In this document: positions 60,323-64,000 of the stretch, piece by piece | Layout: the number at the start of each line of letters is the position of its first letter | How positions within the stretch are numbered: position 1 is the stretch's first letter | Assembly (NCBI RefSeq): GCF_015999245.1 | Contig: NZ_JAEAMR010000007.1 | Location: 1,055,852 to 1,119,851 of the forward strand | DNA: 64,000 nucleotides | DNA from: Streptomyces sp. AV19 | GTDB lineage: Bacteria; Actinomycetota; Actinomycetes; Streptomycetales; Streptomycetaceae | Direction of reading: 5' to 3' | Notes under the pieces: generated by a model | What the model was told of the DNA's origin: nothing | Databases searched by the model: none | The model's input: only the letters and a program-made list of their open reading frames with translations | Program-made: the position numbers and the translations under genes

Positions 60323-61468
60323 ATGAGCGACCAGCATGCCTTCGAAACCCTCGCCATTCACGCCGGGCAGGAGCCGGACCCGCTGACCGGGGCCGTGGTA
60401 CCGCCCATCTACCAAGTGTCCACCTACAAGCAGGACGGCGTCGGCGGCCTGCGCGGCGGTTACGAGTACAGCCGCAGCGCCAACCCCACCCGCACCGCGC
60501 TCGAGGAGAACCTGGCGGCACTGGAGGGCGGCGCCCGCGGCCTCGCCTTCGCCTCCGGCCTGGCTGCCGAGGACTGCCTGCTGCGCACCCTGCTCTCCCC
60601 CGGCGACCACGTCGTCATCCCGAACGACGCCTACGGCGGAACGTTCCGGCTGTTCGCCAAGGTCGTCAGCCGCTGGGGCGTGGAGTGGTCCGTCGCCGAC
60701 TCCTCCGACCCGGCCGCTGTCCGCGCCGAACTCCGGCCGAACACCAAGGTCGTCTGGGTCGAGACCCCCTCCAACCCGCTGCTCGGCATCACGGACATCG
60801 CCGCCGTCGCCCAGGTCGCGCACGAGGGCGGGGCGAAGCTGGTGGTGGACAACACCTTCGCCAGCCCCTACCTCCAGCAGCCGCTGGCGCTCGGTGCCGA
60901 CGTCGTCGTCCACTCGACCACGAAGTACATGGGCGGCCACTCCGACGTGGTGGGCGGCGCGCTCGTCACCTCCGACGCCGGCCTCGCCGAGGAACTCGCC
61001 TTCCACCAGAACGCGATGGGCGCCGTCGCCGGCCCCTTCGACTCCTGGCTGACGCTGCGCGGCATCAAGACGCTCGCCGTCCGCATGGACCGGCACAGCT
61101 CCAACGCCGCGCGCATCGCGGAGCTGCTGGTCGCGCACCCCAAGGTGACCGAGGTCTTCTACCCGGGCCTGCCGGAGCACCGGCTCCACGAGGTCGCGGC
61201 CAAGCAGATGCGGGCCTTCGGCGGCATGATCTCCTTCCGCGTCGAGGGCGGCGAGGAGGCGGCGGTCGAGGTCTGCAACCGCGCGCGGCTGTTCACCCTC
61301 GGCGAGTCGCTGGGCGGTGTCGAGTCGCTCATCGAGCACCCGGGCCGGATGACGCACGCGTCCACGGCCGGTTCCCAGCTGGAGGTCCCGGCGGACCTCG
61401 TGCGGCTGTCGGTGGGCATCGAGTCGGCCGACGACCTGCTGGCGGACATCAAGCAGGCGCTCGGTTAA
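60323..61468 (+). CDS. metB: Cystathionine gamma-synthase/lyase-type enzyme
   Basis: 381-aa PLP enzyme of the Cys/Met metabolism family, here by similarity most like cystathionine gamma-synthase (homoserine ester + cysteine). Visible: YSRSANPTRTALEENLAALEGG, PLP-lysine in HSTTKYMGGHSDVVGG, and GESLGGVESLIEHPGRMTH. The beta/gamma-lyase activity is hard to exclude. ATG at 60323 has little ribosome site; TACTAC about ten bases upstream may be a -10, hence perhaps a leaderless or very short leader mRNA. Confidence 0.9.
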   Translation: MSDQHAFETLAIHAGQEPDPLTGAVVPPIYQVSTYKQDGVGGLRGGYEYSRSANPTRTALEENLAALEGGARGLAFASGLAAEDCLLRTLLSPGDHVVIPNDAYGGTFRLFAKVVSRWGVEWSVADSSDPAAVRAELRPNTKVVWVETPSNPLLGITDIAAVAQVAHEGGAKLVVDNTFASPYLQQPLALGADVVVHSTTKYMGGHSDVVGGALVTSDAGLAEELAFHQNAMGAVAGPFDSWLTLRGIKTLAVRMDRHSSNAARIAELLVAHPKVTEVFYPGLPEHRLHEVAAKQMRAFGGMISFRVEGGEEAAVEVCNRARLFTLGESLGGVESLIEHPGRMTHASTAGSQLEVPADLVRLSVGIESADDLLADIKQALG

Positions 61469-61480
61469 CCAGGAGGGGTT

Positions 61481-61732
61481 TCACCAGTCCTCCAAGGGCG
61501 GGGCGGTGTCCGCGGGGTGCACCGCCCACGGCTCGGTGAGCGCGGCCCAGACGCAGAACGCGACGGCCGCCGCCGCCAGCAGCGTCCACCCCAGCGCGCG
61601 CAGCGCACGCCGGGCGCGCAGCAGCCGGCGGCCGCGCCCGGCGGCCCGCGCGGCCAGCCCGGGCGGGACCGCCGGACGGCAGGAGACGAGCAGCCGGCGA
61701 ACGGCCTCGCGGTCGCGCTCGCAGGAGCTCAC
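61481..61732 (-). CDS. Small single-pass membrane protein coupled to the sigma-like gene
   Basis: 83-aa protein VSSCERDREAVRRLLVSCRP followed by an Ala/Arg segment and a membrane helix (about 48-68, LGWTLLAAAAVAFCVWAAL) and an exposed acidic C-terminus. Its GTG overlaps the sigma-like gene stop (GTGA at 61729-61732), so it is translationally coupled. By position it may be a membrane anchor or anti-sigma-like partner; no HxxxCxxC ZAS motif is present. Confidence 0.65.
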   Translation of the reverse strand: MSSCERDREAVRRLLVSCRPAVPPGLAARAAGRGRRLLRARRALRALGWTLLAAAAVAFCVWAALTEPWAVHPADTAPPLEDW

Positions 61733-62166
61733 CCGGTGTCCCGGGGCCGCTCGCGCAGCGCGGCGACGGCGCGGGCGCAGACCGCCCGGACCCTCTCGGG
61801 CGGCAGCCCCAGACCGGCCGCGGCCTGCTCCTCCGCGACCCCCTCGTGCAGCCGCAGGACGACGACGAGGCGCTCGCGCGGGGTCAGCCGGTCCAGGACG
61901 CCGCCGCGGGCGCGGCGGTGCCGCCAGGAGAAGCGCGCGAAGCGGGCGACGAGCTCCTGCCGGGCCAGGGCGTACGGGTCGTCGCCGCCGAGGCGGTCCC
62001 ACGCGGCGTAGGTGCTCGCCAGGGCCAGGGTGAGCAGCCGCTCGGCGGCGGCCGCGTCGCAGGTCAGCAGCTGCGCGGTGCGCAGCAGCCGGCCGCCCGC
62101 GCCGGCGACGAAGGCGTCGAACTCCCGGTCGCGGCGCGCCGCCCGGGCCGCCCGCCCCTCTCGCAT
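61729..62166 (-). CDS. Short ECF (SigE-family)-like sigma factor
   Basis: 145-aa protein with a degenerate sigma region 2 (about 14-80; FDAFVAGAGGRLLRTAQLLT, AERLLTLALASTYAAW) and a clear region 4 (about 88-138; LDRLTPRERLVVVLRLHEGV, GLPPERVRAVCARAV). It is a SigE-family-type Streptomyces sigma or a sigma-like regulator; region 2 is short. Coupled to the downstream small membrane protein. Upstream DNA holds 15-bp tandem repeats. Confidence 0.75.
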   Translation of the reverse strand: MREGRAARAARRDREFDAFVAGAGGRLLRTAQLLTCDAAAAERLLTLALASTYAAWDRLGGDDPYALARQELVARFARFSWRHRRARGGVLDRLTPRERLVVVLRLHEGVAEEQAAAGLGLPPERVRAVCARAVAALRERPRDTG

Positions 62167-62218
62167 CCGACGAACCCCCGAGTGCCTCGGCGACAGGGCG
62201 GACGCCCCCTGGATTCAC

Positions 62219-62295
62219 CGGTGTCCGGTTCGCCGGTGCCGGATTCGCCGATGTCCGGATTCATGGTGTCCGGATTCATGGTGTCCGGCGGTTCC
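62219..62295. repeat. Degenerate 15-bp tandem repeat upstream of the sigma-like gene
   Basis: TGTCCGGATTCATGG is repeated at 62252-62266 and 62267-62281, with a partial third copy (62282-62288) and degenerate copies to the left (TCCGGTTCGCCGG, CCGGATTCGCCG). It falls between the MarR gene and the sigma-like gene. It could bind a regulator or be in a short overlapping frame (PDTMNPDTMNPD). Confidence 0.65.
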
Positions 62296-62337
62296 GGCGG
62301 GGGACACCTCCATGACAAGCGCGGGCGCCCGACGGGG

Positions 62338-62838
62338 TCAAGAGGTCGGCGGCACCTGCGGCAGCGTGCTGTGGACGTCGGAGAGCGCGGAGTTGAAGCG
62401 GGTGAGCAGGGTGCAGAACATCGCGCGCTCCTCCTCGGTCCAGCCCTCGGTGCACAGCTCCATCAACTGCCGTCGCGAGGCGCGGACCTCGTCGAGGCGG
62501 GCCTTGCCGCGCGGCGAGAGCTGGAGGACGACCGCGCGGCCGTCCTCGGGGTGCGAGGTGCGCTTGACCAGTCCGGTGTCGACGAGCGGGGCGACCTGGC
62601 GGGTGACTGTCGAGGAGTCGATGCCCATGCCCGCGGCGAGCGCCTTGACGCCCATCGGGCCTTCCTGGTCGAGGCGGTTGAGCAGCAGGTAGGCGGCGCG
62701 GTCCATGGACTGATGGAGCCGTCCGACGCCGCCGAGGCGGGTCTGTTCTGCGCGGCGGGCGAAGACGGCAACCTGGTGCTGGAGAGTGTCGAGGACACCT
62801 GGTGCGAGGTCGGTCGTCATGTCCGGAGGGGTGGGCAT
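62338..62838 (-). CDS. MarR-family transcriptional regulator
   Basis: 166-aa MarR regulator: winged helix (about 60-120) with LDQEGPMGVKALAAGMGIDS, STVTRQVAPLVDTGLVKRTS and wing PEDGRAVVLQLSP. ATG at 62838 or 62820; neither has a clear ribosome site. It is divergent from the threonine dehydratase gene, which it may regulate. Ligand unknown. Confidence 0.85.
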   Translation of the reverse strand: MPTPPDMTTDLAPGVLDTLQHQVAVFARRAEQTRLGGVGRLHQSMDRAAYLLLNRLDQEGPMGVKALAAGMGIDSSTVTRQVAPLVDTGLVKRTSHPEDGRAVVLQLSPRGKARLDEVRASRRQLMELCTEGWTEEERAMFCTLLTRFNSALSDVHSTLPQVPPTS

Positions 62839-62994
62839 GGCTGGGGACTCACTTCGTGCGGCGGGCTGGAATTGCTCGTGAATGGGGGACAGAGTACGCG
62901 GCCCGGCGGGCGCGCGTACCGCTGCTCGGGAAACCGGTCGATCGGTGGGGGCAGGGGGGTCCGCGAGGGGCCCCGGCCTGCGAGACTGGGCGGC

Positions 62995-64000
62995 ATGGCT
63001 GCACGAGTTGGTGACGGGGACGGCACGGCGGCGTCCCCCGCTTCCGCATCCCGCCCGCAGGACGGCCCGGGGCCCGGCCCCGTCTCCGGAACCGCGCCGG
63101 GTTCCGCGTCCGGTTCCGCTTCCGCGTCCGGTTTCCCGTCCGGTTCCGCGCCCGGTTCCGCGTCCGCCGGGAGCCCGCTGCCCGTGACGCTGGACGCCGT
63201 GCGCGACGCGCAGAAGGTGCTCTCGGGGGTTTCGCGGACCACCGTCCTGGAAGGCAGCCGCCACCTGTCCACCCTGATCGGCGCCCCGGTCCACCTCAAG
63301 TGCGAGAACCTGCAGCGCACCGGGTCGTTCAAGGTCCGCGGCGCCTATGTGCGCATCGCGGGGCTGTCCGCGCGGGAGCGCGCGGCCGGTGTCGTCGCCG
63401 CCAGCGCGGGCAACCACGCGCAGGGCGTGGCGCTCGCCGCCTCCCTGCTGGGGGTGCGGTCCACGGTCTTCATGCCGGAGGGCGCGCCGCTGCCGAAGGT
63501 GGCGGCCACCCGGGAGTACGGAGCCGAAGTGCGGTTGCACGGACAGGTGGTGGACGAGTCGCTGCGCGCCGCGCAGGAGTACGCGCGGCGCACGGGCGCG
63601 GTCTTCATCCACCCCTTCGACCACCCCGACGTCATCGCGGGGCAGGGCACCGTGGGGCTGGAGATCCTCGAGCAGTGCCCGGAGGTGCGCACCATCGTGG
63701 TGGGCATCGGCGGCGGCGGTCTGGCGGCCGGGATCGCGGTGGCGGTCAAGGCGCTGCGGCCGGACGTGCGGATCGTGGGGGTGCAGGCGGCGGGTGCCGC
63801 CGCGTACCCGCCGTCGCTGAAGGCCGGGAGCCCGGTGACGCTGGAGGCGCCGGTCACGATGGCGGACGGGATCAAGGTCGGGCGGCCGGGCGACGTGCCG
63901 TTCGCGATCGTCGAGCGGCTGGTGGACGAGGTCCGCACGGTCTCCGAGGACCAGATAGCGGCCGCGCTGCTGCTCTGCCTGGAGCGGGCGAAGCTGGTGG
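62995..64000 (+). CDS. ilvA: Threonine dehydratase, 3' end beyond the window
   Basis: At least 335 aa visible; PLP-dependent threonine ammonia-lyase making 2-oxobutanoate for isoleucine. Motifs: ENLQRTGSFKVRGAY with PLP-lysine 113, SAGNHAQGVALAA, and VVGIGGGGLAAGIAVA phosphate loop. The first about 60 residues are a Gly/Ser/Ala low-complexity tract unlike usual enzymes; an alternative start at GTG 63184 (GGGAG upstream) would give the normal length N-terminus. Whether the C-terminal regulatory domain is present cannot be seen. Confidence 0.88.
   Translation, partial: MAARVGDGDGTAASPASASRPQDGPGPGPVSGTAPGSASGSASASGFPSGSAPGSASAGSPLPVTLDAVRDAQKVLSGVSRTTVLEGSRHLSTLIGAPVHLKCENLQRTGSFKVRGAYVRIAGLSARERAAGVVAASAGNHAQGVALAASLLGVRSTVFMPEGAPLPKVAATREYGAEVRLHGQVVDESLRAAQEYARRTGAVFIHPFDHPDVIAGQGTVGLEILEQCPEVRTIVVGIGGGGLAAGIAVAVKALRPDVRIVGVQAAGAAAYPPSLKAGSPVTLEAPVTMADGIKVGRPGDVPFAIVERLVDEVRTVSEDQIAAALLLCLERAKLV

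Noticed and set aside
1..64000. tRNA, rRNA, insertion sequences, integrase and attachment sites
   Set aside because: None was recognised by reading both strands. Systematic tRNA or IS searches could not be run, so short or degenerate cases may have been missed.

Overview
The window is about 64 kb of very GC-rich DNA with almost exclusive G/C third codon positions, frequent GTG/TTG starts, GGAGG-type ribosome binding sites and overlapping ATGA/GTGA gene junctions. Together with the gene content (SigB-type partner-switching module, LCP protein cluster, acyl-CoA carboxylase with epsilon subunit, class III adenylate cyclase, LAxTG surface protein, DUF2180/DUF2786/TIGR03089 proteins) this indicates a Streptomyces chromosome, core region, with one short accessory island.

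Layout. 0.2-2.5 kb: a SigB/F/G-type sigma factor divergent from a STAS antagonist and an RsbW-like ATPase. 2.6-7.1 kb: POT peptide transporter, OmpR-type two-component system, GtrA protein. 7.3-10.2 kb: purK-purE-dipeptidase, translationally coupled. 10.25-14.7 kb: accessory island (XRE regulator, unknown protein with an ambiguous N-terminal peptide, methyltransferase, a pair of mini-GntR proteins with a palindromic operator, three coupled small genes). 14.8-18.3 kb: acyl-CoA dehydrogenase, UDP-glucose dehydrogenase-type enzyme, VOC protein. 18.3-33 kb: cell-envelope block with five LytR-CpsA-Psr proteins, a GT2 glycosyltransferase, TIGR03089 protein, a repeat-rich PGRP amidase, a nucleotidyltransferase and a DNA glycosylase. 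33.1-45.5 kb: TetR regulator, biotin carboxylase/BCCP, repetitive secreted protein, Maf, orphan penicillin-binding protein, 42-aa membrane protein, epsilon and beta carboxylase subunits, biotin ligase, adenylate cyclase, enoyl-CoA hydratase, GAF-GGDEF protein. 45.5-46.05 kb: an array of non-coding hairpins. 46-55.2 kb: hutH, LAxTG surface protein, L,D-transpeptidase, DUF2786 protein, MFS transporter, LysR regulator, small proteins. 55.4-60.1 kb: an operon-like set of msrA, two paralogous membrane proteins and the M48 protease between them. 60.3-64 kb: cystathionine gamma-synthase-type enzyme, a small sigma-like protein coupled to a small membrane protein, MarR regulator and a threonine dehydratase cut by the window end.

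How the parts work together. The carboxylase genes (alpha, epsilon, beta and the biotin ligase that loads the alpha subunit) form one metabolic unit making carboxylated acyl-CoA, flanked by the two nucleotide second-messenger enzymes (cAMP and c-di-GMP). The LCP/GT2/nucleotidyltransferase/amidase block is devoted to attaching glycopolymers to, and remodelling, peptidoglycan.

Most notable signals: a family of non-coding intergenic repeats (a GTCCTCAAGCGCCGGAC motif plus a CCCGCCCTTTCACCGTTTC box) at the ends of genes near 33.1, 43.3 and 45.5-46 kb; the paralogue-M48-paralogue-MsrA locus; a 16-bp stem that contains the start codon of the enoyl-CoA hydratase gene; the GntR pair with a perfect operator; and a coupled sigma-like/membrane-protein pair. 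No tRNA, rRNA, insertion sequence or CRISPR array was seen. All functional calls are from reading the sequence; no database was searched.
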